A stretch of DNA of 64,000 nt, taken from positions 62,001 through 126,000 of the forward strand of contig NZ_FXAW01000006.1 in the NCBI RefSeq assembly GCF_900177665.1, read 5' to 3'. The stretch comes from Marivirga sericea. GTDB lineage: Bacteria; Bacteroidota; Bacteroidia; Cytophagales; Cyclobacteriaceae. Below the pieces are notes generated by a model. It made no database searches. It saw nothing but the letters and a program-made list of their open reading frames with translations, and was not told the origin of the DNA. Below are positions 1-9,036 of the stretch, in pieces; position 1 is the stretch's first letter, and every line of letters starts with the position of its first letter. The translations under genes were made by a program, and so were the position numbers.

Positions 1-2
1 TA

Positions 3-320
3 AAAGATGAGAAGTTAGCACAAAACGCACGAAAGCTAGGACAGCTTTTCAGGGACAGAATGCAGAAATTTGTAGATTCTTCTGATATGGTCAACCTTGT
101 GAGAGGTAAAGGACTTTTAAATGCTATCGTAATTAATGATTCTGAAGATAGCTCAACAGCTTGGGATATATGCATGGCTTTAAAAGAGAATGGTTTATTG
201 GCTAAGCCTACTCACGGAAACATTATCCGATTTGCACCACCATTGGTAATCACAGAAGAGCAAATCAATGAATGCTGTGATATTATAGAGAAAACGATTA
301 GCGGATTTAAGAAAAAGTAA
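3..320 (+). CDS. rocD: Ornithine--oxo-acid aminotransferase, C-terminal part (partial)
   Basis: The reading frame is open from the left window edge, so only about the last 105 residues are present. The segment VRGKGLLNAIVI, then KENGLLAKPTHGNIIRFAPP and a closing helix (ITEEQINECCDIIEKTI) match the small C-terminal domain of class III PLP aminotransferases, closest to ornithine aminotransferase. That enzyme moves the delta-amino group of ornithine to 2-oxoglutarate, giving glutamate semialdehyde, in the cytoplasm. The catalytic lysine and the large domain lie outside the window, so substrate specificity rests on the C-terminal pattern alone. A hairpin terminator follows 25 bases after the stop. 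Confidence 0.8.
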   Translation, partial: KDEKLAQNARKLGQLFRDRMQKFVDSSDMVNLVRGKGLLNAIVINDSEDSSTAWDICMALKENGLLAKPTHGNIIRFAPPLVITEEQINECCDIIEKTISGFKKK

Positions 321-344
321 ACTCAATTATGGGTGGACTATAAA

Positions 345-388
345 GAGGCTGTTAGAAAATTTTGCTTTTCTGACAGCCTCTTTTTTTT
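345..388 (+). terminator. Rho-independent terminator after rocD
   Basis: GAGGCTGT (345-352) pairs with ACAGCCTC (373-380). The inner part of the stem continues through AGAAAA/TTTTCT, and eight T follow directly (381-388). The T-run orientation suits the plus-strand gene. The convergent minus-strand gene ends at 393 and has only a short T-run on its side. Confidence 0.85.
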
Positions 389-392
389 GGCA

Positions 393-1898
393 TCAGTAAT
401 TCAATTTCACTTTATCAATGCTAAGCTCTTTCTCTTTTTCATCATACTCTAAAACCACAATATATCCTGCTTCAGAAGGTAAGACTTTAAACCTCTTTTC
501 TTCCTCTGCTTCCATTAGATCAATAGTATCTGTTGAGAGTTTACCATCAGCGATAAAAACATTGCCGAAAACATATTTATCTGATTCCTTCTTTATTTCC
601 AAGTAGTCTTGGTACCCGATACTTATGACATCTTTATCTGTACTACTAGTTGTGAATTCATAGTCATAACCGTTTAAAGCCTTCACTATCATGGCCAACA
701 TTTGTGGACTAAACAGGGCAGCATTAGGTACTGATATATTGTTCTCAGCTTTTTCTATGGTTTCTATATTGGTCAAATTAAAATCCTTATCAAATTTAAA
801 AATCATCATGTCTTTCACCACAATATCAAACCCAAGTCCTTTAAATTCTTTGTCATATTGTTCTCCTATGGCGTAGAAGTTGCCCATGTTGTCTTCCACA
901 AAGTCGTGAAAAAACACATATCCAAAATCTTCAAATTCACCTTTTTCATCGACTTTAAAAAACTTTCCAGCATCTTCAGTCCAGGAGATATAATTTTTAC
1001 TTACTATTTCCCCAGAGTTATTGAGCGTATACTGAAATAGCCCCAAGCTCTTACTGGATATGATATTACTTTCTTTATTATAGTAATATCCTAATAAATG
1101 GAAGTTGCCGCTTTCATCAACTCTAAATCCATTAATAGGAGATAATTTATACTTACTATCATCTAGAGATTTTCTAAATAGTGGTTTTCCAGTCTTAGAG
1201 TCAAGAACCATTAAATTTAAATTAAAATCTTTGCTTAAAAGTCCATCTTTTTCCATGATAATGTTCATCATGATATCTTCATCTCCATAAAGCATGGTAG
1301 GAAAGAGATGAGTTTTCAATTTAGGATCACTACTATAATTCCAATTTTTACCTCCTTGAGATGAATAATAATCTATACTATATCCATAGTTTTTATTTTT
1401 CACAGTTCTGAAATCGGCAAAACCAAAATCTTTCAAGGGGAATAAAAAGATTGCCTGAGCACCTTTACTGCTCTGCATCTGGCGGAACTGGGCCTTTTCA
1501 ATCTTACCTACTTCTCGATCTTCCGCACTTAGTAGCTTAGCTGAATTATCTAACTGTTGCAACATCACTTTATCATTTTTATAATCATAAAGCTTTAGCA
1601 TAAGCGAATTACCATTATATACAGCATCCATTAGAAAGAGATGTTTTGAACTTTCAACGGTATGTTTACCCACCTCATTCAGATTTTGATCTAGTATCTG
1701 TAGTTCATAGTTGTAAGTCTTTCTATTTATTCTGTCAGTTTTATAAAATAGATAATGACCAACTACAATTTCATTATTAATAATTGATCCTGCATTTCTT
1801 AACTGAACTTCTACTATATCTTGAATCTTCTTCTCTTGCGCTTTGGCGCTTATCGCAATGATGAAGAAGCATAATGTTGCATAAAGTCTAATTTTCAT
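393..1898 (-). CDS. Secreted protein of unknown function (501 aa)
   Basis: No recognised family. A signal peptide is clear (MKIRLYATLCFFIIAISAKA, cleavage near AKA|QEKK). The mature protein is rich in short beta-strand-like segments with repeated patterns such as 'LLGYYYNKESN' and 'YAIGEQYDK', which suggests a beta-propeller-like or WD-like fold; this is inference. It is probably periplasmic or surface exposed. It starts 24 bases downstream of the M48 peptidase stop on the same strand, so the two are probably co-transcribed, and a joint role is possible. Confidence 0.75.
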   Translation of the reverse strand: MKIRLYATLCFFIIAISAKAQEKKIQDIVEVQLRNAGSIINNEIVVGHYLFYKTDRINRKTYNYELQILDQNLNEVGKHTVESSKHLFLMDAVYNGNSLMLKLYDYKNDKVMLQQLDNSAKLLSAEDREVGKIEKAQFRQMQSSKGAQAIFLFPLKDFGFADFRTVKNKNYGYSIDYYSSQGGKNWNYSSDPKLKTHLFPTMLYGDEDIMMNIIMEKDGLLSKDFNLNLMVLDSKTGKPLFRKSLDDSKYKLSPINGFRVDESGNFHLLGYYYNKESNIISSKSLGLFQYTLNNSGEIVSKNYISWTEDAGKFFKVDEKGEFEDFGYVFFHDFVEDNMGNFYAIGEQYDKEFKGLGFDIVVKDMMIFKFDKDFNLTNIETIEKAENNISVPNAALFSPQMLAMIVKALNGYDYEFTTSSTDKDVISIGYQDYLEIKKESDKYVFGNVFIADGKLSTDTIDLMEAEEEKRFKVLPSEAGYIVVLEYDEKEKELSIDKVKLNY

Positions 1899-1922
1899 TT
1901 TTTCTGATTTTATTAAAATTAA

Positions 1923-3299
1923 TTACCGGGTTTTTAGTTTGTATTTGTTTAATGTGCTCAAAAAAGCTTCATCTTGGCTCAGGAACCTGCAATTTTCCAA
2001 GTGAAAATAATAGATGAGCATTTCCAATTCTGAAAGTCTAATTCTATTCAAAAAAGTTAAAAATTCCTTGTAAGAAGCTTCTTGATGTGGACCAGGAGAC
2101 GCTACATATTTGTTTAGCTCATGGGATTTCTGAGCTTCGTAAATCTGATCAAACAAATTACTAATTCTCGTCAACAAATGTTTGTTCTCAGGTTGTTCTT
2201 GTAATTGCTTCAATGAAAAAAACAGTGCTTTTCCAAAATCATTTTGAGCTTCCCAACTATCAATAAAAGCTAAATCTAGGTCTATCCCGGATTTAAAAGC
2301 CAGAAGCTTACTTTGATTGAATAATTCATTGGTAGTATCTGCTTTTTCATCATTGATAAGCTTTAGACGAGCAATTCGTTCAGCTATATCGGGATGAGAT
2401 TTTAAAGCATCAGTATCTTCCTCAGTGGGACCAGCAGACATTGAAAATATGTCGCTTTTGTCTAAAATCCATTTTTCTTTAAATGGATAATCTTCAAATC
2501 CCAGCGTGTTGGGGTAACTGATCGCTGGAAACTTGTATAAATCAATGGAATCTAAAAGATTTAAAGTGCTAAAAGAATACCGATGGTCATAATCGGCATT
2601 GATGATCAATTTCAAGGCCAGAGAATCAGCGCTAATCTCTTGTTTTCGACTAAACTTCATTTCTGTTAAATACAGCGTTTTAAGAAAAGTTTCTAACTGT
2701 TCCCTTCTATTATATTTCTCTTTATCAATAAGATCAATTACATTTTTAAACTCTTTTGAATCCAACCTTTCTAACGTGCGATAGGAGGATATATCAACGT
2801 CCTGTCTGTAGTCATGTCCAATCTCGTGAGCAATAATAAAAGCCAACGCTCCTTGATTCCTGATTTTTCTAAGCATTCCGAGAGTTAGAATTATAGTTCC
2901 ACCGCCCATAGAATAGGCATTAGCAATAGGAGAATTACTAACGAGAATGGTGTAGTTCTTATCGTCAATTACTTCATTGGATGTGCCGAATTTTTGAAGA
3001 CAATTGTCTATGCAGTCATAAATTAAGCTGTCATAGACAAATGAACTGTCACGGAAGGCTTTTTCAATATTCTTTTCTCGAATCTTGTAGATTTTTTCAT
3101 AAATAGAAAAGTCACTATCCTCTAATTTATAATTATTTAATCGCTCTTGGTGTTGGCTTTTTATCTGGCTTATTATACTGTCAGAAAAATGTAAAGACTG
3201 TAAATCTTGCCCCTGTGCTATACAAATGAATGCACTGAATGAGAGTATAAAAATATATCTTATATATTTAGCAGGAGAGTTGATTTTGGTAAACTTCAA
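1923..3299 (-). CDS. Secreted M48-family zinc metallopeptidase
   Basis: The protein has an N-terminal hydrophobic signal segment (about residues 13-30) and the zinc motif HEIGH at residues 158-162, preceded by the family's GGGTIILTLGML strand. About 60 residues later comes EISADSLALKLI, which supplies the third ligand (the E of ExxxD). This is the M48 (Ste24/BepA-like) layout. BepA-type members degrade or fold outer-membrane proteins in the periplasm. The roughly 200-residue C-terminal region is alpha-helical and could be TPR-like, as in BepA, but I do not see clear TPR consensus. It is the first gene of a two-gene unit with the secreted protein at 393-1898. Confidence 0.85.
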   Translation of the reverse strand: MKFTKINSPAKYIRYIFILSFSAFICIAQGQDLQSLHFSDSIISQIKSQHQERLNNYKLEDSDFSIYEKIYKIREKNIEKAFRDSSFVYDSLIYDCIDNCLQKFGTSNEVIDDKNYTILVSNSPIANAYSMGGGTIILTLGMLRKIRNQGALAFIIAHEIGHDYRQDVDISSYRTLERLDSKEFKNVIDLIDKEKYNRREQLETFLKTLYLTEMKFSRKQEISADSLALKLIINADYDHRYSFSTLNLLDSIDLYKFPAISYPNTLGFEDYPFKEKWILDKSDIFSMSAGPTEEDTDALKSHPDIAERIARLKLINDEKADTTNELFNQSKLLAFKSGIDLDLAFIDSWEAQNDFGKALFFSLKQLQEQPENKHLLTRISNLFDQIYEAQKSHELNKYVASPGPHQEASYKEFLTFLNRIRLSELEMLIYYFHLENCRFLSQDEAFLSTLNKYKLKTR

Positions 3300-3624
3300 A
3301 AAACTAAAATATTTTGGGTTTATTTAATAACTCTTGTAAACATAGTAATAATATTTTTGAACGGCACGAATAGCAACAATAAGTTTTAAGAGCGATATAA
3401 GGGTGGTTTGGGATGTCTTATTTCCCTATTTCTATTAAATGTTTATAGGTTGCCTTCTCAAACATCCCTACAAAATTTAGTATGACAGTAGTAGTCGAGC
3501 TTTTCAGTCACTGTTTTATTGAGAGATTATATTTTTCAATACTTTCTGAACCCCTACGAGAAAATTTGATATATAAAGATCAATTTCATTCATTTGGTTA
3601 TTAAGCTAATATCATCATTTCTTT
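3300..3624. other. Intergenic region, no gene seen
   Basis: These 325 bases between two minus-strand genes contain no credible ORF. The part next to 3299 presumably carries the M48 gene promoter. GGGATGT near 3413 and ACATCCC near 3462 could pair, but the distance and the interrupted flanks make this weak. Confidence 0.5.
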
Positions 3625-4743
3625 CTAATGATTCAAGACTAATTTCCAGGTTTCATATGAGGGCCTTTCTCTTCCTTCTTCATCTAACAAACCCGTATCC
3701 CTCCAAATTCGTCCCAGATCTTTAACTTCCTCGGGAAATGTTTCCCAAAGTTCATCAAAATCTCTGTGGGCCCACCAAATCACATATTCATAATCGTGGA
3801 TTTGCGCCTGCGTTAATAATGCCTTCAGATAATCATTTTGTTCGGATTCATTGCCCGCAATAAAAAGATTCACGGCTTCAACTGATAAATCTTCAGCCAA
3901 ATGGTTTGTTTCTGCTATTGCAATCGGTCTTTCGATCTTTTCATGCACGAAGTCGAATGCTCTCTTAAATTCTTGCTCCGTTTTTAAGCCTTTAAAAAAA
4001 GGATAAAAACTAATACTTACTAATTCCATAGTGTTAGCATAATTAGCTATTTCTTCAATAAAACTATCTGAATCGGTAACATCAGGCTGGTAAAAATTAT
4101 GCAAAGTAATCGACTCTGAAATTTGAAGCGCTGGAAATTCCTCTTGAATTCTTGCCCTAATATTAGCCATTAGCAATTTGTAAGCATCCCATTTTTCAGG
4201 GGCATTTTTCAATAGTTCGTTGACCTCTATGGCCAACAATAAATAATCGGGATTTAGTTGCTCAGCGATATATTGTAAATGCTTAAAGTAAGCATCCTCA
4301 ATTTCTTTATCATTTAAGGCCGCATAGTCCGGAATGCTTCCATCATAATCAAAAGCCAAGTCACTACGTGAACTGTTCAACAAACTTACCGAAACGGTGA
4401 GTTTGGCATTGGGTAATTTCTTGGAAGCTCTAGAGGCAATATCATTTGTAAATTCAGACGGTAAAGACAAATCATTGATCCATGCATTCCACGGAATATT
4501 AGAATCAATATGTTCCGAATAGATATCAGCATTTTCTCCAATGAAGTCATAAGTATTTTCAATAGATGCTACAGTTGGGGCGTAGGGCCAGGTACTAAAA
4601 CCCATCTCAAAATTCCTGGAGCCGAATTCACAGAAAAATTCTTCATTCTCACAATCCGCTAATGGATTTTCATCATTATTGCAGGAGAAGCCCAGCATCA
4701 TGATGATGAGTATCAAAAATAGGGTTCCTTTATAATTCTTCAT
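3625..4743 (-). CDS. Glycoside-hydrolase-like lipoprotein (GH53-type TIM barrel)
   Basis: This 372-residue protein has a lipoprotein signal (hydrophobic stretch ending GFSCNN, lipobox Cys at about 21), so it is probably anchored in the outer membrane. The body reads like a TIM-barrel glycosidase related to GH53 endo-galactanases. LLAIEVNELL at the end of a central strand carries a candidate acid/base Glu, and PIAIAETNHL carries a candidate nucleophile Glu on a later strand; WWAHRDF is a typical aromatic substrate-site segment. The substrate is not predictable. There is no SusC/SusD pair beside it, so it is not in an obvious utilisation locus. Confidence 0.6.
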   Translation of the reverse strand: MKNYKGTLFLILIIMMLGFSCNNDENPLADCENEEFFCEFGSRNFEMGFSTWPYAPTVASIENTYDFIGENADIYSEHIDSNIPWNAWINDLSLPSEFTNDIASRASKKLPNAKLTVSVSLLNSSRSDLAFDYDGSIPDYAALNDKEIEDAYFKHLQYIAEQLNPDYLLLAIEVNELLKNAPEKWDAYKLLMANIRARIQEEFPALQISESITLHNFYQPDVTDSDSFIEEIANYANTMELVSISFYPFFKGLKTEQEFKRAFDFVHEKIERPIAIAETNHLAEDLSVEAVNLFIAGNESEQNDYLKALLTQAQIHDYEYVIWWAHRDFDELWETFPEEVKDLGRIWRDTGLLDEEGRERPSYETWKLVLNH

Positions 4744-4771
4744 CCTTCATCGTTTTAAGGCACGTTTAGCT

Positions 4772-4879
4772 CTAATTCAGTTTCTGAGGCGTATATTTTA
4801 CCTTTAAGTTATCTATCATCCGCCAGCTAGAGGTATCCAAATCTTGAATCTGCCAAGTAGCGTCTATTGACCCATTTAA
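4772..4879 (-). pseudogene. Short C-terminal gene remnant, possibly lipocalin-like
   Basis: Between the genes at 4743 and 4876 a minus-strand frame encodes about 35 residues that look like a real protein end: ATWQIQDLDTSSW, then LKVKYTPQKLN, then stop. The pattern W-x-I-x-x-L-x-x-x-x-W resembles the last strands of secreted lipocalin-like domains in Bacteroidota. A stop lies directly upstream and there is no start codon, so this would be a leftover tail rather than a gene. The family assignment is tentative. Confidence 0.3.
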
Positions 4880-5754
4880 TTACATTTATATGCTACTCTG
4901 TTGCTATAATTCTCTGCTTCTTGTTCAAAAAAGTTACAGTTATGTGTTGGTCCCGCGCCTCTATAGGCCAGAAAAAAAATTGGGCCATTTAAATCGAAGT
5001 AAATGTATTTTGAAAGCTTTTTATATATGGTGTTTTTGGATTTTAAATTTTGATCAAAAGAGTATAATAGTGCATTAGCTCCGACCATTCTATCAAATTG
5101 AAGGATGTGGGCGACTTCGTGAGCGTAAATACTGTAAAATGTATCATCAGAAAAGTCGCTGCTCATGCCGATTGAGCTTACTTGGCCAGTTGCACCTCCG
5201 GTGCCGATTGAAGAAGTAAAGTTTTGATTGGACTCAAAATAGAAAATGCCAGTCTGTAATGATCTTTTTAAGTCTAACTTTGCATTCTTGCCAACAACCA
5301 AAATACCATAGATAGAAGAAGTGAAGAGTCTTCCCCTGAATTTATTTTCGTAAGGGTAATATTCTAAGCGAGTAATATAAAGGTTTAGATGCATTCGTTC
5401 AAACATTCTTTGGCCTTCAGCAGCGTTTTGTATGATTGAGCTCCCGACAGCGTTAACTAGTCTTGCGGGCCATGCATATGAAATATTGCGTTGTTTTTGT
5501 ACTTGATGTGTTAATGATAGCCCAACATGACTAACAGCACCTCCAATAGCCCCCTGGTAAAATCCTTTGGTAAATGCTTGAAAGCCAGATTTCTTCCCAT
5601 TGTTATTAATTAATCCACCGACCCCGCCAATTAGTCCATTAAACCCAATATTGAATGCAGCCAGCTGGGCTCTTTGATTTCTGAATTCCTTGGATTGACT
5701 TTGAACAGTGGTTGATGATACCAATAAAAACAATACTAGAGCTGTCCTTTTCAT
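4876..5754 (-). CDS. Secreted protein with HEVAH zinc-binding motif, unknown function
   Basis: The 292-residue protein starts with a signal peptide (cleavage near VQSQS, residue 20). A glycine-rich region (about 35-80: GFNGLIGGVGGLINNNGK and FYQGAIGGAVSHVG) resembles membrane-active or filling glycine-zipper segments. Near the C-terminus YAHEVAHILQFDR (about 210-222) has the HExxH arrangement of zinc metallopeptidases. The third ligand cannot be named; a later Glu in QEAENYSNRVAY is one candidate. I do not recognise a family. It could be a peptidase or a structural protein that only resembles one. Confidence 0.65.
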   Translation of the reverse strand: MKRTALVLFLLVSSTTVQSQSKEFRNQRAQLAAFNIGFNGLIGGVGGLINNNGKKSGFQAFTKGFYQGAIGGAVSHVGLSLTHQVQKQRNISYAWPARLVNAVGSSIIQNAAEGQRMFERMHLNLYITRLEYYPYENKFRGRLFTSSIYGILVVGKNAKLDLKRSLQTGIFYFESNQNFTSSIGTGGATGQVSSIGMSSDFSDDTFYSIYAHEVAHILQFDRMVGANALLYSFDQNLKSKNTIYKKLSKYIYFDLNGPIFFLAYRGAGPTHNCNFFEQEAENYSNRVAYKCN

Positions 5755-5996
5755 ATTTCACTAAGTTACTGTGCATTCGAATGTAATAGGTTTTTGTCCA
5801 CCTATATCGATTTGGTCAAAAACGGTTCAACGAATAAATTCTGTAGGCCATGGTGTAAAGTAAAGATATGGATTTTTATGATAATCCGAATTCGGCTTAT
5901 TTTATGGTAATTACTACTGCTTTATCCTATCAAAATAATGTATAAGTGCCTAAAGGTATGCGGTATGTTTATAGATCCTTATCAGCACAAAAGCCC

Positions 5997-6788
5997 TTAT
6001 ATCATCGCCAAAAGGAATACACTTAAAACGGCTAAGCAATACAATCCAATCAAACTATATAGCCATACTGCTGTCGCTTTTTTCAGTTGTGAAACACCAT
6101 TTATAGAAATCCCAATAAGTGCAAATAGTTGAAGGCCGTGCATCCCCAAAAAATGGCTAATCCTTAAATCTCCCTGACCAATCTTCCAATCCAATATTGG
6201 GATATGGAAAGTTGCTATCGCATCGGGAGAAGCTAAATGACGGTTCAGTCCAATCATGGCACCTCCGATAAGGGAGGAAAATAACAGTAACAACAAGCCA
6301 AGGCGTATGAAATTTCGCATATGTAGTGATATGTCCATAGGTTTGCTTTTCTTCTTAAAGTATAATGTTATGATCCAAATAAGAAAAACGGTATTAACGA
6401 CAATCAATACGCCCATTAATTGAAAAATCACAGCACCTGAAATACTGCTGATATTAAAATGAGATTTAACTCCTCTAGCTCCTTGCATTACGATTAATGC
6501 CAATTCTAGTAAGATGACAATCGAAATATTCCGAATTAGCTTGCGCTTCCGTTGATCCTCGATGTTTAATAAATCCACCACCCAAATAATACTCATAAGA
6601 TAAATCCCCACCGAGAGGCAAAATTTTGCTGGCTTGTACCATGTATTGAGGGCATTTACTTCACGCAGATCAACCAACGGAAATAAGAAGAAAATACCTG
6701 CCAGAAGTAAACATAACCAAGATGCCTTCCACCAAATGGGGTATTGAGTTTTCATTGTGGAATGAATCGTGTACAGTTGCTCTCTCAT
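5997..6788 (-). CDS. Multi-pass inner-membrane protein, unknown function
   Basis: This 263-residue protein has about seven hydrophobic segments and short charged loops, with no recognised catalytic motif. Conserved-looking polar residues sit within or near helices (ISHFLGMHGLQLFALIG, GAMIGLNRHL), including three histidines that might bind a metal or haem; this is inference. The start codon is one base after the stop of the ABA4-like gene upstream, so the two are translationally coupled and probably work together. An alternative start at Met12 (MKTQYPIWW) is possible. Confidence 0.75.
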   Translation of the reverse strand: MREQLYTIHSTMKTQYPIWWKASWLCLLLAGIFFLFPLVDLREVNALNTWYKPAKFCLSVGIYLMSIIWVVDLLNIEDQRKRKLIRNISIVILLELALIVMQGARGVKSHFNISSISGAVIFQLMGVLIVVNTVFLIWIITLYFKKKSKPMDISLHMRNFIRLGLLLLLFSSLIGGAMIGLNRHLASPDAIATFHIPILDWKIGQGDLRISHFLGMHGLQLFALIGISINGVSQLKKATAVWLYSLIGLYCLAVLSVFLLAMI

Positions 6789-6789
6789 C

Positions 6790-7224
6790 TTAAAAAAGGC
6801 TGAGTTCCTTTTGTTTTTTCTTTGCCGCCAGGTAGATCAACCAATATAATAACACCCCAGCCGGCCCTGCCATAAAAGTTAAGATCAAAGCAGGAATTAT
6901 CAGTAGGTGATGGATCGAATGCTTTTGTGCGTGATGCACTATCCAGGTTCCTAAGAAAAGATCAAATGCCAAATAATGCACCCATCCTGCCAACAATGAT
7001 TTGTCATTTTCAAATAGTCTTCTCACTTCCTCCAGTGAGCCAAAACCACCATCTGTTACTCCCCATGAGCTGATCATAAGATAGACATAGAGCACCGCAA
7101 TCATCAGCATAATAGCAAAGCCGGAAATGTATTTTGTTAATTTCCATTTAGGGACAAAAATGAGTAGGATCCATCCCAGCATGGCCAAATAATTAGCGAA
7201 GGGAAATAATAGTTTGGCGGTCAT
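6790..7224 (-). CDS. ABA4-like (DUF4281) membrane protein
   Basis: The 144-residue protein has four transmembrane segments. The motifs LAGWVHYLAFDLFLGTW and FMAGPAGVLLYWLIY are characteristic of the ABA4-like/DUF4281 family. The plant member is required for neoxanthin synthesis; bacterial members are uncharacterised. A link with carotenoid or isoprenoid metabolism is possible but nothing nearby supports it. It is first in a two-gene unit with the membrane protein at 5997-6788. Confidence 0.75.
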   Translation of the reverse strand: MTAKLLFPFANYLAMLGWILLIFVPKWKLTKYISGFAIMLMIAVLYVYLMISSWGVTDGGFGSLEEVRRLFENDKSLLAGWVHYLAFDLFLGTWIVHHAQKHSIHHLLIIPALILTFMAGPAGVLLYWLIYLAAKKKQKELSLF

Positions 7225-7456
7225 ATTGTTTAGGTTTGATAGTTTGATTTAGTAACTAAAGTAGCAATTTATGCTTTCTCGGCAAACTGATACCCTTCAT
7301 TAATTGCAAAATCTTAGGATAATTCAGCACAATACTTTCCCAGTGCACTATCTTTGGTTGCTAGCTATGAAAAGCAAGCATAAATTACGGGCTATTTTGC
7401 AGACACTTTGCTACAGGGTGGTGAGCAAATGGGTTTTTATATTATGTTATGTGTAT

Positions 7457-8041
7457 TTATCGCTTCTTCTTAGGTGGCTTGCAGTCAAAGCAAAAGTTAC
7501 TGAGTTCTCCAATTTCGTTTTTGACTTTTTGATGTTCAAGGTCTAATAGTTCGGCTTCTCGTCCAAGGTCAGTTGCTTTCAAGACTCTCGCACTTTCAGC
7601 ATTCATTTCTTCTTGAAGGTTGTCAAATATTGGCTTGAAAAAGTTTGCATTAGAGAAAGTACCCTTTTCTTCATACATTCTTTGTCTGAATTTCCTTGAA
7701 TAGAGTTCAGTCAAATCAAAACTGTATTGTCCAAATTTTACAAGCTGAAGTGCAGTTGTCGAATCTGGAGCAGTGATTACAGCAGCGCTTCTATTAAAAG
7801 TAGTTTTAACTTTTGAATTAAAGTTTTTGGTGAACAGGAATTCAAATGAACTCATTTGAAATGTGAAATCCATGTTCGAGCCAGAGTAGATAGAGTAAGA
7901 TGTCAAATCCGGACTAATTTCAGTTTGTGGAGATTGAAAATCACTGAGTTGTAGTTGAAATTCAGGTGTCCAATCTTCAATTGTCTGACTAAATCCAGTT
8001 GAAAGTGTTATGGCGAAAAATAAAAAAATTGCTAGTTTCAT
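7457..8041 (-). CDS. Secreted protein of unknown function (194 aa)
   Basis: It has a signal peptide (MKLAIFLFFAITLSTGFSQ) followed by about 175 residues ending in a basic tail (CFDCKPPKKKR) with a CxxC pair. I recognise no family. FNRSAAVITAPDSTTALQLVKFGQYSFDLTELYSRKFR-type sequence (positions about 80-120) resembles small Bacteroidota proteins that describe DUF-type periplasmic domains, without a known role. Its start lies 22 bases from the palindromic repeat at 8063-8207, and it is the last of three minus-strand ORFs separated by copies of this repeat. Confidence 0.65.
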   Translation of the reverse strand: MKLAIFLFFAITLSTGFSQTIEDWTPEFQLQLSDFQSPQTEISPDLTSYSIYSGSNMDFTFQMSSFEFLFTKNFNSKVKTTFNRSAAVITAPDSTTALQLVKFGQYSFDLTELYSRKFRQRMYEEKGTFSNANFFKPIFDNLQEEMNAESARVLKATDLGREAELLDLEHQKVKNEIGELSNFCFDCKPPKKKR

Positions 8042-8062
8042 TGAGATGACTTTTGTTACACA

Positions 8063-8207
8063 TAACGCCCCTGTATAAATTCGTGGCTGATTAAAAGTAT
8101 AAAAATTTCAGTTAACTACCGAGGCAATCCTACGGATTGCCGGGCTGTCTACAAAGAGCTGAAAGAACAATAACCTACTAACAGCCCTGATTTATTACAG
8201 AATGTTA
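8063..8207. repeat. Palindromic intergenic repeat, copy 1
   Basis: This 145-base non-coding element recurs at 8848-9036. Its ends are imperfect inverted repeats: TAACGCCCCTGTATAAAT at the left, and at the right the complement of TAACATTCTGTAATAAAT. GGCTG and CAGCC follow inside these arms. The centre is a hairpin, GGCAATCC (8123-8130) with GGATTGCC (8134-8141). It lies between two unrelated minus-strand ORFs. It may be a MITE or REP-like element, or a recombination site. Confidence 0.8.
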
Positions 8208-8240
8208 ACTGCAGATGTTTTTACTGACTCCAATCAAAAT

Positions 8241-8741
8241 TTATTCAAAAGACTGAAAGAAGGTTAAATTAAATAATATAGTTAAAATACTGGCGACAAC
8301 TAAGGTTACGACTGCCATCCGATTGTCAATTCCGAATAGCTTTCTAAGGTCTACCTTCAGTAGATACCACAAAGTTGCAGAATAAAAAAGTGTGAAGGTT
8401 ATTAGTAATGGTGCTGAGGTTTGAGGATAATTTTTATCAATATAGGATGTCCCAAATGATCCTAGGTTCAAGTATAAAATGAGAGTCCAAAGCTCAGTAA
8501 TAGCCAAATACATTAGAAATGAGGAGAACAAAATCCAGCCTATTTTCCACTTTCTCCATAACATTAAAACAGTAACCGGAAGTATGATAAGATTTATATT
8601 TACTAATGAACTGAGCTCCCAGTCAACCATATTATACCAACTGTAAATTGTTATCAGTGCATAAAGCACTGTGATTTTTTGTACAGTATTTTCTGGATCG
8701 CTCTTTTTGTTATATTGGTCACTTCCTAAATCTTCATTCAT
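8241..8741 (-). CDS. Membrane protein of unknown function (166 aa)
   Basis: After a charged N-terminus (MNEDLGSDQYNKKSDPENTV) there are about five hydrophobic helices: residues about 22-38, 46-62, 68-90, 110-128 and 142-160. I recognise no family or motif. Its stop lies 34 bases from the end of repeat copy 1, and its start is 107 bases from repeat copy 2, so it sits between the two copies like a cargo gene. Confidence 0.65.
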   Translation of the reverse strand: MNEDLGSDQYNKKSDPENTVQKITVLYALITIYSWYNMVDWELSSLVNINLIILPVTVLMLWRKWKIGWILFSSFLMYLAITELWTLILYLNLGSFGTSYIDKNYPQTSAPLLITFTLFYSATLWYLLKVDLRKLFGIDNRMAVVTLVVASILTILFNLTFFQSFE

Positions 8742-8847
8742 ATTGTTGAATTGAATTTAAATTTCTTTTTTCTTGATTTACTACTTCCTTATAACCTTTG
8801 GATGTCCCCACATTAACAAAATCAGTGTTTGTGTAGTATTTTGCAGG

Positions 8848-9036
8848 CAACGCCACTGTATAAATTCGTGGCTGATTAAAAGTATAAAAATTTCAGTTAA
8901 CTACCGAGGCAATCCGCAGGATTGGCTTATTAAATTAACTTTTATAAATAAGTCAATCCTGCGGATTGCCGGGCTATCTACAAAGAGCTAAAGGAACAAT
9001 AACCTACTAACAGCCATGATTTATTACAGGATGTTA
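8848..9036. repeat. Palindromic intergenic repeat, copy 2
   Basis: This is a second copy of the element at 8063-8207, nearly identical in its outer parts, with an enlarged central hairpin. GGCAATCCGCAGGATTG (8908-8924) pairs perfectly with CAATCCTGCGGATTGCC (8954-8970), and the stem continues partly through CTTATT/AATAAG. The right terminus supplies the stop codon (9034-9036) of the gene at 9034-9744. Confidence 0.8.

Noticed and set aside
3413-3468. GGGATGT/ACATCCC as a terminator or regulatory hairpin
   Set aside because: The arms are short, far apart and interrupted, with no T-run.
8063-9036. Calling the two palindromic repeats integron attC sites
   Set aside because: The end motifs do not match the attC consensus fully, there are only two copies and no integrase; kept as a hypothesis in the findings, not as an annotation.
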